Source of the DNA: Bacteroidota bacterium
GTDB taxonomy: Bacteria; Bacteroidota; Bacteroidia; B-17B0; Aurantibacillaceae
Direction: 5' to 3'
DNA length: 37,927 nt
NCBI GenBank assembly: GCA_013816615.1
Contig: JACDED010000028.1
Coordinates: forward strand, 1-37,927
The notes under the pieces are model-generated. The model was not told the origin of the DNA. It worked only from the letters and a program-made list of their open reading frames with translations, and ran no database searches. The translations under genes were made by a program, and so were the position numbers. Shown piece after piece: positions 1-7,100 of the stretch (the stretch's first letter is position 1; each line of letters opens with the position of its first letter).

Positions 1-159
1 AACACATTAAATGATTATATAAACTCAAAGGTTTAGGACTAAAACGACAAAATACTGTCTATGATTTTAAAATTTTTGTCGCGAAACAAAATCAAAAAAA
101 ACTTATCGGAGTTTTGCAGCGCTCTCAGTATACAATTTATAATAATTAAACTCTTTAAA

Positions 160-639
160 ATGAATTCAAAACAACTCATCGTAAAAATGGTATTTGACAG
201 ATGGTACGCTTCTATAAAAAATTGGGATGCCTTGCTTAACGTTATTACTGATGCGCAACTGGAAAAAGAAATTGCAGCCGGTAAGAACAGGGGCATATAT
301 CTATTAGGACATCTTATTGCTGTGCATGACGACATGTTATTATTATTGGATATGGGTGATAAAATATATCCGCAGTTGCATGAACCTTTTCTTAGATCTA
401 CTGATAAAACAATTGCACAAATTCCATCTGCAAAAGAATTAAGAGCAAACTGGACTGAACAATGCGCTGTATTAAAACAAAAAATGGACCATTTAACACC
501 TGAGCAATGGTTTGAAAAACATACGGCAGTTACAGCTGAGGATTTTATTAAAGAGCCACATCGTAATAAACTAAACATTATTATAACAAGAACCACTCAC
601 CTGGCCTACCATACCGGGCAATTAGTGTTGCTTAAATAA
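160..639 (+). CDS. DinB-fold family protein
   Basis: A 159-residue protein that looks like a member of the DinB/YfiT-like four-helix family, a fold shared by metal-dependent thiol transferases and damage-inducible proteins. Visible support is an early histidine in the LGHLIAVHDD stretch (helix 2) and a C-terminal LAYHTGQLVLLK block. Histidines at these places form the metal site in the family. The start at 160 is preferred over an upstream in-frame start at 61 because the added 33 residues are basic and AT-encoded and look like translated leader. Substrate unknown. It is followed by an SRPBCC gene, a common pairing in Bacteroidota stress clusters. Family call fairly sure, function unknown. 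Confidence 0.7.
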   Translation: MNSKQLIVKMVFDRWYASIKNWDALLNVITDAQLEKEIAAGKNRGIYLLGHLIAVHDDMLLLLDMGDKIYPQLHEPFLRSTDKTIAQIPSAKELRANWTEQCAVLKQKMDHLTPEQWFEKHTAVTAEDFIKEPHRNKLNIIITRTTHLAYHTGQLVLLK

Positions 640-647
640 TATAAAAC

Positions 648-737
648 ATAAAAATACTATTTACCGGTTTTACCGCAGTATTCTTTACAGCTTGTAATAG
701 TAGTGCAAATAAAGTATCTGAAAAAATAATTATAAAA
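648..737 (+). other. Orphan lipoprotein signal-peptide coding stretch without a start codon
   Basis: In the same frame as the following SRPBCC gene, an open stretch begins right after a TAA at 642-644. It reads as a lipoprotein signal: ATA, then KILFTGFTAVFFTAC followed by NSSANK, with a TAC lipobox end. The codon where ATG would be expected (648-650) is ATA. Either the start was lost by a G to A change and translation now begins at 738 or 771, or ATA is used inefficiently. Confidence 0.55.
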
Positions 738-1199
738 ATGAAAGACCTAACAGCAGCTAAAAATACAAATATGAAAAAAGAAAATTTTGTCTATAGTTTT
801 AAATCTTCAAAAACACCTGAGGCCATTTTTGAAATATTATTAGATATTGAACAATGGTGGTCGGGCCTGTATGAAGAAACAATAAAAGGAGAAAGTCATA
901 AACTGAATGATGAGTTTTCATTTCACGCCGGCCAGGGGGTACATTATTCTAAGCAAAAACTGGTTGAACTTATTCCTAACAAAAAAATTGTTTGGCTGGT
1001 AACAGACAGTAAACTTACTTTTATAAATAAACAAAATGAATGGGTAGGTACCAAGATCAGCTTTGATATTTCGAAAGAAGCAGATAAAACAGTGGTAACA
1101 TTTACACACGATGGATTAACTCCTGAAATTGAATGTTACACTGACTGCTCGAGCGGCTGGACAGGATATTTAGATAATTTGAAAAAGAAATTAAAATAA
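738..1199 (+). CDS. SRPBCC (START-like) domain protein
   Basis: A 153-residue protein of the SRPBCC/AHSA1-type helix-grip fold, which binds hydrophobic ligands. The core starts at MKKENFVYSF (internal ATG at 771). It shows the typical early PEAIFEILLDIEQWW segment, a central KLVELIPNKKIVWLV strand, a TKISFDI strand and a C-terminal helix with GWTGYLDNLKKKLK. Start choice is uncertain: 738 and 771 are both in frame, and a lipoprotein-like leader lies in frame upstream without an ATG (648-737). Ligand unknown. It follows the DinB-like gene and is probably cotranscribed with it. Confidence 0.75.
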   Translation: MKDLTAAKNTNMKKENFVYSFKSSKTPEAIFEILLDIEQWWSGLYEETIKGESHKLNDEFSFHAGQGVHYSKQKLVELIPNKKIVWLVTDSKLTFINKQNEWVGTKISFDISKEADKTVVTFTHDGLTPEIECYTDCSSGWTGYLDNLKKKLK

Positions 1200-1444
1200 T
1201 TATTTCCAGTTGTTATAAATAGCATTAAAAACATATGTTCGCTGATCCTAATTACAAAAGCGGTTTTCATCTATTTGAGAGCAGTTTTTTATTTTGTTGA
1301 TCTGCCAAAGAATTACAGTTGCCAAAGTTTTAAAAAATAAATTTTGTCTCATAGTTAACCACCATAAACAAAACTATAAAAAGAACCCAAACAATATATT
1401 GAAGGCTTTATTTTTTGAATTTACAAAAGCGCGGTTCTAATTCA
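1200..1444. other. Intergenic region, nothing convincing
   Basis: AT-rich gap between a plus-strand SRPBCC gene and the minus-strand DUF1801 gene, which converge here. The only open stretch is a 22-codon ATG frame at about 1236 with no recognisable similarity. I see no clear rho-independent terminator. Confidence 0.4.
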
Positions 1445-1873
1445 TTATTCCATTTGCTTAATTAATTCCTTTATTATTTTCTTTAGATCGGCTTCTTTTG
1501 CTTTCACATCTTCGAGACTATTAAATACCGCTAATTTTCTGCCATCTTTAAAATCTCCTTCAAGAATTTCAGATCTGTTTGTTACACTGGCACCTTGCAA
1601 AAAAACCATTCTAATACAGTCTTGCTTATTAAACACAAAACCTACAATATACCGTTTGTATTCTTTAGGATCAAAAGGTTTCATTTTCCCTGTAAAATAA
1701 AAAGTTGGTGCGTTCCAATAAATTCCCTCACCAATTTGCTTGTCGGTAGATAGAATTACACTGCGGATATATTCAACACTATCTTTCATCGGATGTTTTA
1801 AGTTCTTCATAAACTCATTTACTTTTTCAGGCTCCGATATTCCGAGCGTTAAATTAGTTTCTTTTTTAGCCAT
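1445..1873 (-). CDS. DUF1801 (YdhG-like) domain protein
   Basis: A 142-residue cytosolic protein of the DUF1801/YdhG family, whose biochemical role is not established. The typical pattern is present: an N-terminal helix (VNEFMKNLKHPMKDSVEYIR), an acceptor strand GIYWNAPTFYFTGK, and a central strand with a positively charged tail (IRMVFLQGA). It ends in a K/E-rich helix. It lies 7 bp downstream of a small membrane protein gene on the same strand, so the two are probably cotranscribed with the SnoaL-like gene further upstream. A second DUF1801 protein lies at 16608. Confidence 0.75.
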   Translation of the reverse strand: MAKKETNLTLGISEPEKVNEFMKNLKHPMKDSVEYIRSVILSTDKQIGEGIYWNAPTFYFTGKMKPFDPKEYKRYIVGFVFNKQDCIRMVFLQGASVTNRSEILEGDFKDGRKLAVFNSLEDVKAKEADLKKIIKELIKQME

Positions 1874-1880
1874 AAAATTC

Positions 1881-2288
1881 TTAATTACTTGTTTCTTTTT
1901 TAGATTTCCTCATCATAAATAATTTTGCGCCGACCCATGCTGAAGGTAAGGAAATTAAAATTACAGAAATATTATACCAGGCTACGGCTTTATCCCACAT
2001 AGCAATAGAACCCAGCAGTGCGAATACCGTTCCTATAACACCAATTATTAAAGCATGTTTCATAGGTTTGTTGGGAGCTAATTTAGAAGTTAAATAACAA
2101 CCCATTACGTTATAAATAAACCGGTAGATAATTACAAATAAAATTATAATTGCAGAATTATCTTTAAACGATTCCATATTTACTATGTTGGTTAAATTCA
2201 GTATCATGTCAGTTGCTATTGACAAGAATGCTGCTAAAATAAATCCGGTTAAAATGGCGCCTATACTTTTCCAAATTGTTTTTTTCAT
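1881..2288 (-). CDS. Small four-helix integral membrane protein
   Basis: A 135-residue protein with about four hydrophobic segments: near residues 8-30, 47-68, 78-98 and 103-122. A short basic C-terminus (MRKSKKETSN) should face the cytoplasm by the positive-inside rule. I do not recognise a named family; similar four-helix hypothetical proteins are common in Bacteroidota. The start ATG follows the SnoaL-like gene by 16 bp, and the stop lies 7 bp before the DUF1801 gene. The three minus-strand genes therefore form a likely operon driven from the divergent promoter at 2768. Confidence 0.65.
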   Translation of the reverse strand: MKKTIWKSIGAILTGFILAAFLSIATDMILNLTNIVNMESFKDNSAIIILFVIIYRFIYNVMGCYLTSKLAPNKPMKHALIIGVIGTVFALLGSIAMWDKAVAWYNISVILISLPSAWVGAKLFMMRKSKKETSN

Positions 2289-2304
2289 ATTACTACATTT
2301 TAAA

Positions 2305-2751
2305 TTATGCTTCTAAACTAAATACGGCCTGATTGTTTTGAGGACTAAAAGGAAGTGATGCGTGGTCGTGTACAATTTTCCATTTTCCATTCTGCAATTT
2401 AAACCCTGTTGTTGTTCTCATCCATGTTTGCATGGCCGGATGGTCATTTTCTGAACCAATTAATTTAAAAAGATAAAAGGCGAACCCAATATTTCCATCT
2501 GTATGAATTACAAGATCTTTAATCTCCACTGTAAAATTTTCAGGAAAAAACGGTAGAGATGCCTCCCAGACATGCTTCCATGCCATTGCACCTTTTGTTT
2601 GAAAAGGCGGTTTAACATCAAACACAACTGCATCGTCAGCATAATGCAACATCATTTGTTTTATATCCTTTGCACTTAATGCAGTAAAAAAAGAATCTAT
2701 TTTTATTTTAATAGCTTCTTTGTTCGTAGTATCGTTTTTTTCTCCTGACAT
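2305..2751 (-). CDS. SnoaL/NTF2-like protein (ketosteroid-isomerase fold)
   Basis: A 148-residue NTF2-like protein of the SnoaL/DUF4440 group. The N-terminal helix IKIKIDSFFTALSAKDIKQM leads into the family's MLHYADDAVVFD motif. A PFQTKGAMAWKHVW helix and the antiparallel sheet (TVEIKDLVIH, GFAFYLFKLIG, TGFKLQNGKWKIVHDHAS) follow. These proteins are usually small-ligand isomerases or cyclases, or have no known enzyme activity. The gene is first in a three-gene minus-strand operon and diverges from a GlxA-type regulator at 2861. That regulator is its likely activator, because a conserved operator and a -7 box lie between them. Confidence 0.75.
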   Translation of the reverse strand: MSGEKNDTTNKEAIKIKIDSFFTALSAKDIKQMMLHYADDAVVFDVKPPFQTKGAMAWKHVWEASLPFFPENFTVEIKDLVIHTDGNIGFAFYLFKLIGSENDHPAMQTWMRTTTGFKLQNGKWKIVHDHASLPFSPQNNQAVFSLEA

Positions 2752-2767
2752 GATTGATAATTTGTTA

Positions 2768-2775
2768 CAAAACTA
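2768..2775 (-). promoter_or_regulatory. Candidate -7 element (TAGTTTTG) for the SnoaL-like operon
   Basis: On the minus strand this is TAGTTTTG, a match to the Bacteroidota primary-sigma -7 consensus TAnnTTTG, 16 bp before the start codon. It sits 33 bp downstream of the putative GlxA operator, nearly the same distance as in the paralogous locus at 13.7 kb. Confidence 0.45.
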
Positions 2776-2808
2776 CGTTAGTTTATTGGTGGGTGAAATG
2801 ATTAAAAA

Positions 2809-2833
2809 GACATAATTAGGGTCATTTAGGACA
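2809..2833 (-). promoter_or_regulatory. Putative GlxA/AraC-type operator, copy 1
   Basis: Read on the minus strand, two TGTC half-sites 21 bp apart bracket an ACCC core and end in TAATTATGTC. The same arrangement (TGTC, ACCC, TAATAATGTC) occurs at 13691-13720 between the other GlxA-type gene and its divergent neighbour. In both cases the motif reads toward the neighbour, not toward the regulator. A further TCACCCACC element at 2790-2798 resembles the core of the second copy. Confidence 0.5.
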
Positions 2834-2860
2834 GATGCTATTTTTAAGTAAATTTGCAAT

Positions 2861-3829
2861 GTGATCGTCTCTATTGTATTGCCAAGCCATTATCAATTAT
2901 CAAGTGTTGCAACGCTGTTAGAAGTGCTTGAATCTGTTAACAGCATTTACATACAACGAAATGGTGAGGTATATTTTAAAACACAGCTTATTCAGAGTGT
3001 TGAACAACAAGCTGAGAGTGGTTCTGAGTTTTATGGACACCTTATTAAATCAACCCGATCTAAAGTTTCATCAAACTTAGTTCTGATACCCGCTATAAAA
3101 AAGGAAAATATAGAAGCTGTAATTAAACAAAATCAATCACTTATACCCTGGCTACAAAATCAGTATAAAAATGGCGCTGAAATAGCCAGTTTTTGTACAG
3201 GAGCCTTTTTATTTGCAGAAACCGGCTTATTGAATGGTAGATTAGCAACCACACATTTAGATGTTTGCGCTAAATTTATTTTAGATTATCCCTTAGTGTT
3301 TGTAAAACCCGGAAGAACATTAACGGTAGATTGGAATTGTTATACAAGCGGTGGAGCAATTTCCTCATTTCATTTGCTCGTATTTTTAATTCAAAAATTT
3401 TGCGGTAATGAAATGGCTGTAAAGATCAGCAAAGCGTATTCAATTGAACTGGATCGATATGATCAAAGTTATTTTAGCACGTTTCGTCCAATATATTCGC
3501 ATAACGATGATCTGATCAAACAAATTCAAGAGCAGTTGGAAAACCATTATGCAACAATAAAAACAATAGAGGAAGTTACAAGAAAATATCCGGCAAGCCG
3601 AAGAAATTTAGTGAGGCGTTTTATTAAAGCAACCGGATTACCTCCGATAGAATATTTACAAAATTTAAGAGTAGAAAAAGCCAAGCAGTTACTTGAAAAC
3701 TCAGATCAAAGTGTTTCAGAGATCGTTACATAAACGGGCTATTCAGACCCTAAGTCATTTAGAAAGGTCTTTTTAAAACTGGTTGGAATTGCGCCTACTA
3801 ATTATAGAGATAAGTTCAAAATAAACTAA
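2861..3829 (+). pseudogene. GlxA-family AraC-type transcriptional regulator, interrupted by an in-frame stop
   Basis: GlxA/FtrA-type regulator with an N-terminal DJ-1/PfpI-like domain (about residues 1-185, with the IASFCTGAFLFA cysteine elbow) and a C-terminal AraC double helix-turn-helix. The frame is open from a GTG at 2861 to a TAA at 3731-3733, after ...QSVSEIVT. In the same frame it then continues with TGYSDPKSFRKVF...YRDKFKIN and a natural TAA at 3827-3829. The continuation is the second HTH of AraC proteins, so the stop is a point nonsense mutation removing the last 31 residues and most of one DNA-binding motif. Without the stop it would be 322 residues, close to the 327 of the intact paralogue at 12684. 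A sequencing error at one base cannot be excluded. Confidence 0.75.
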
Positions 3830-3857
3830 TTTATTTTTCTTATTTAACTTATGAAGA

Positions 3858-4310
3858 TCATTTGGAGGTCCTGGTGTAGATCAATTCCAGATCTTTTTCC
3901 CAGCGCTTTCCATTCTTCGACATTTCACCTTTTAATTCGATCGTCTTACCATTATCTTTAATTTTACCGGTAAAACGCTGTGAGAATTTTTTGTCTTTTC
4001 GCCACCATTTCCAAACATTTTTTTTGAGGGTAGATGTGTAGGTTCTTGATACTTTACGTTCATCAAAATAGATCATCGACATTTCTTTTTCAGAATCATC
4101 GGTTCCGAAAATAGCAATACCATCCGGAAAATCTTTATGATCGATATGCGTTTGCATTAAAAGAAAGGCACCTTTTTTGTGCCATTTAAAAGAGGCCTTA
4201 CCTTTTAAAACTACACCAGGAAGCATTGGATGTTTGCCAACGGTTTTCCACTTGCCAATTAAAACTTCGAGAGGTTTAAGTGCCGGATTTTTTGTTGCTG
4301 CTTTAGACAT
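3858..4310 (-). CDS. DUF1579-like beta-barrel protein
   Basis: About 150 residues, beginning at MSKAATKNPALKPLEVLIG. An upstream in-frame ATG at 4355 would add a non-conserved 15-residue tail. The sequence is a run of short strands with the signature GKWKTVGKHPMLPG, an aromatic FKWHKKGAFLLMQ strand, GIAIFGTDD and NVWKWWRKDKKFSQRF, ending in WEKDLELIYTR. This pattern belongs to small calycin/nitrobindin-like barrels often annotated as DUF1579 or hypothetical. No signal peptide, so cytosolic. Ligand unknown. It is convergent with the broken GlxA gene, 28 bp away. Confidence 0.65.
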   Translation of the reverse strand: MSKAATKNPALKPLEVLIGKWKTVGKHPMLPGVVLKGKASFKWHKKGAFLLMQTHIDHKDFPDGIAIFGTDDSEKEMSMIYFDERKVSRTYTSTLKKNVWKWWRKDKKFSQRFTGKIKDNGKTIELKGEMSKNGKRWEKDLELIYTRTSK

Positions 4311-4425
4311 GTTTATATTTTTAGAATATAATTTAAACATCAAAAGTGCTGCCAACCCAAAGTTATTTAAAAAGCGAATTTAGTTAGTATCAAGCTCTTA
4401 CGTAGTGCTTTCCAATTGCAAAAAT

Positions 4426-4566
4426 TTACCTCTGTTGTTTTGGGGCAAACAGGTCTGCAATGATCGTCATGGTTAGTGACCTTACGCCTCCAAATATTAC
4501 TGTAATTATTCTTGCCGCTAATAATGTATGCTAAGAATTTGATACTGCACAAAATAAATAAAGTGT
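4426..4566 (-). pseudogene. Relic of an MFS transporter (TM4 to loop region)
   Basis: The 308-bp gap between 4311 and 4618 has no intact gene. On the minus strand one frame reads TLYLFCAVSNS, a TAG, then HTLLAARIITVIFGGV and RSLTMTIIADLFAPKQQR, then TAA. The LLAARI..IFGG....MTIIADLFAPKQR pattern is the fourth transmembrane helix and following loop of AraJ/YdhP-like major facilitator proteins. The next residues RGK (normally after PKQ) occur in a neighbouring frame, which suggests an added frameshift. Only about 46 codons remain, so it cannot be functional. The identification rests on motif recall. Confidence 0.45.
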
Positions 4567-4618
4567 CTATTATAAATAACGCACAAAAAGCTTCCATTTT
4601 TGAAAGACTTTTTTATTT

Positions 4619-5548
4619 TTGCATTATGATAATACCGTACCAAAAAAAATTCTTTCTTTTGTATTTTTACTTTTGTTAGTTGCAGCATGCCATGATGAAA
4701 ATAAAACTTCACAGGATAAACAATTACATACTAACGATTTAATTAAAACCAACATGCCAGAAAACATTAATTTTAAAAATGGTTATGCCGAACTAAACGG
4801 CATTAAGTTGTATTACGAAATTTATGGCGAAGGAAAACCAGTGGTACTTATTCATGGTGGTGGTTCAACAATAGAAACAAATTATGGAAAAATAATTCCC
4901 TTTCTTGCTAAAAACAGGCAAATAATAGCGGTAGAATTGCAGGCGCATGGCCGCACAGCCGACAGAGATAAACCTTTATCGTTTGAACAGGATGCTGATG
5001 ATGTAGCGGCACTTTTAACTCATTTACAAATAAACAAAGCAGATATTTTAGGATTTAGCAATGGCGGACAAACTTCTATCGAAATTGCCTTGCGTCACCC
5101 GGAATTGATCAATAAATTAATTCTCTCTTCTACATTTTGTAAACATAATGCCGTGTTCCCACAATTTTGGGATATTTTTAAAAATGCAGATCTAAAGAAC
5201 ATGCCTCAAGCTTTAAAAGACGGATTTTTGAAAGTAAATAATGATTCGGCCGCCCTTTTAAAAATGTTTAACCGTGATGTAGAGCGCATGCAAAATTTTA
5301 AAGGCTGGAGCGATACACAAATAAAATCTATAACTGTACCAACATTAATTATGAATGGCACTAAAGATGTTGCAACTGTTGAACATGCAATGGAAATGCA
5401 TCGTTTAATTTCGAGCAGTGATCTTGTCATTCTTCCGGGAGTGCACGGACAGTATCTTGGCGAAGTAACCACATTGACAAATGGAAAATGGGAAGCGCAT
5501 TATGCGGTGGAAATTATAGAAGAGTTTTTGAACTCATCAAAACCCTAG
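4619..5548 (+). CDS. Alpha/beta hydrolase lipoprotein
   Basis: About 309 residues with a lipoprotein signal (KKILSFVFLLLLVAAC, lipid cysteine near residue 24) and an alpha/beta-hydrolase fold. The oxyanion segment is LIHGGGS, the nucleophile elbow GFSNGG (Ser147), the acid NGTKD (Asp250) and the histidine GVHGQY (His276). It is probably an envelope-anchored esterase or hydrolase of unknown substrate. The start is odd: the only in-frame start before the signal peptide is TTG at 4619. A good ATG at 4626 is one base out of frame and would be restored if the A8 run at 4642-4649 had nine A's (N-terminus MIIPYQKK). Slippage, a sequencing error or real TTG use are all possible. Confidence 0.75.
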   Translation: MHYDNTVPKKILSFVFLLLLVAACHDENKTSQDKQLHTNDLIKTNMPENINFKNGYAELNGIKLYYEIYGEGKPVVLIHGGGSTIETNYGKIIPFLAKNRQIIAVELQAHGRTADRDKPLSFEQDADDVAALLTHLQINKADILGFSNGGQTSIEIALRHPELINKLILSSTFCKHNAVFPQFWDIFKNADLKNMPQALKDGFLKVNNDSAALLKMFNRDVERMQNFKGWSDTQIKSITVPTLIMNGTKDVATVEHAMEMHRLISSSDLVILPGVHGQYLGEVTTLTNGKWEAHYAVEIIEEFLNSSKP

Positions 5549-5676
5549 ACCTTGTAAGCAATCTAAAATTTGATATTAACAAGCAGTGTAGTTTCTGTAG
5601 GCGAAATCAATTATAATGCCTATTTTTAATAATGCCGTTAAACCTTTTACTTTTACATCAGTCTAAAAACAAAAAC

Positions 5677-7002
5677 ATGAGAAACTATTTTTACGTAGTC
5701 TTATTTATCATATCCGGGTATACTTCTTTCTCGCAATTACTTCCATCTATAGGACTTAATTCAATACCGCAGAACTCTGCTCAAATTTGTAACGAACCTT
5801 TTTATTTAGGAAACTTTTACTCTACCGGATATCAGCAGGGAGATACAGTTCCGGATTTTAAACTCTATAACCTTAATGGCGATTCGCTTATACTTTCACA
5901 AGAGTTATTGGCAGGTAAACCTGTTCTATTAATTTCGGGAAACTTAACATGTCCTGTTTTTAGAGCAAAGGTTGCTACTATAAACCAGGTAATTACTACT
6001 TACAGTTCAAATATAAAAGTATACGTTATCTATACACTCGAAGCGCACCCTACTGATACTTCGGTTTATTTTGGATATGTAAATGTTACTTCTCAAAATA
6101 CAACAGCAAATGTATTATTTCCACAACCGGATACTTATGCTCAACGTAAAGATATAGTGGATACTATGAGCTATTTCGTTAATTTAAACGCGCCCGTATT
6201 TATTGATGCACCTTGCAATAATTGGTGGAAGAAATTTGGCCCGGCCCCAAACAACTCTTACTTAATTGGTACAAATGGCGTAGTCTTAAATAAACACGGA
6301 TGGTTTCATAAAACACCGGATAATATTTTTTGCGATCTCGACAGCATTTTAAATGTAAATAGCGGGCTTTGCGTTCAAGCACCTACTATTCCTGGTAATT
6401 TTACATTAAATGTTGTAAGCAATAATGTTAGCGGCAACCCAACACAATTACTTTACGATTATGTAGATGTGATAAATACATCTTCGGTAGTTGTTACTTT
6501 CAAAGCAAAAAAGATCCTCAATACGCTTCCTGCAGGATGGCAAACTGCTTTTTGTGCTGATGTTTGCTATAGCACAAGTGATGATAGCATTGAGGTTAGC
6601 TTAAATGCTTTTGACACTTTACATATGAGCCTCGATTTTTTTACGGATAATGTAGCCGATTCAGGTAGCGTTAAAGTTGGATTTAAAAACATGAATAAAC
6701 CAAATAATTCTTTTTCACTTTGGTTAAAAGCAAGTACTTTACCTAATGATGTGGGAATAAAAGATCTGCAAAATCAGGAAATTTTATTTGCGCTCTATCC
6801 TAATCCGGCAAGCAATTCGGTTTCAATTATCACTGATAAAAAATATTTTACTATCAGCGTTTACAATACTATTGGAAAAGAAATTATCAGGGAAGACAAT
6901 AACACTTCGGTCAATACAGAACATCTGCAAAACGGAATTTATTTTATTGTATTCAGTAATTCACAAGGAATTATTTCAAAAAAACTGATCATCGCTAAAT
7001 AA
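5677..7002 (+). CDS. Secreted deiodinase/thioredoxin-like protein with T9SS sorting domain
   Basis: 441 residues from MRNYFYVVLF; the in-frame ATG at 5632 lies ahead of the signal peptide and is less likely. Signal peptide about 1-19. Residues about 55-205 form a thioredoxin-fold domain with the iodothyronine-deiodinase pattern LTCPVFRAK (Cys92 where animal enzymes have selenocysteine), then VYVIYTLEAHPTD (Glu122, His124). Residues about 250-360 look like a beta-sandwich. The C-terminus (LYPNPASNSVSI ... NGIYFIVF ... KKLIIAK) is a type A Por secretion sorting domain, so the protein should be exported by T9SS and anchored or released. The reaction is unknown; bacterial relatives are probably thiol redox enzymes, not true deiodinases. 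Confidence 0.75.
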   Translation: MRNYFYVVLFIISGYTSFSQLLPSIGLNSIPQNSAQICNEPFYLGNFYSTGYQQGDTVPDFKLYNLNGDSLILSQELLAGKPVLLISGNLTCPVFRAKVATINQVITTYSSNIKVYVIYTLEAHPTDTSVYFGYVNVTSQNTTANVLFPQPDTYAQRKDIVDTMSYFVNLNAPVFIDAPCNNWWKKFGPAPNNSYLIGTNGVVLNKHGWFHKTPDNIFCDLDSILNVNSGLCVQAPTIPGNFTLNVVSNNVSGNPTQLLYDYVDVINTSSVVVTFKAKKILNTLPAGWQTAFCADVCYSTSDDSIEVSLNAFDTLHMSLDFFTDNVADSGSVKVGFKNMNKPNNSFSLWLKASTLPNDVGIKDLQNQEILFALYPNPASNSVSIITDKKYFTISVYNTIGKEIIREDNNTSVNTEHLQNGIYFIVFSNSQGIISKKLIIAK

Positions 7003-7100
7003 ACATGCCTCTGGTACATTTAGAATTGAATTTATAAGAATTTTTACCGGGGAGACAAATTACTCCAAAGAAATTTTGTAATATAGCATTCAGGCTTTGA

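Noticed and set aside
39-596. 185-codon minus-strand frame opposite the DinB-like gene
   Set aside because: Antisense shadow; the plus-strand frame carries family motifs, and this one has many Cys and Ser from AT-rich complement and no recognisable domain.
3731-3733. TAA recoding (alternative genetic code) to explain in-frame stops in GlxA and SRPBCC
   Set aside because: Most other genes in the window end at TAA in normal places, and the VOC relic has a TGA with a frameshift, so gene decay or base errors explain it better.
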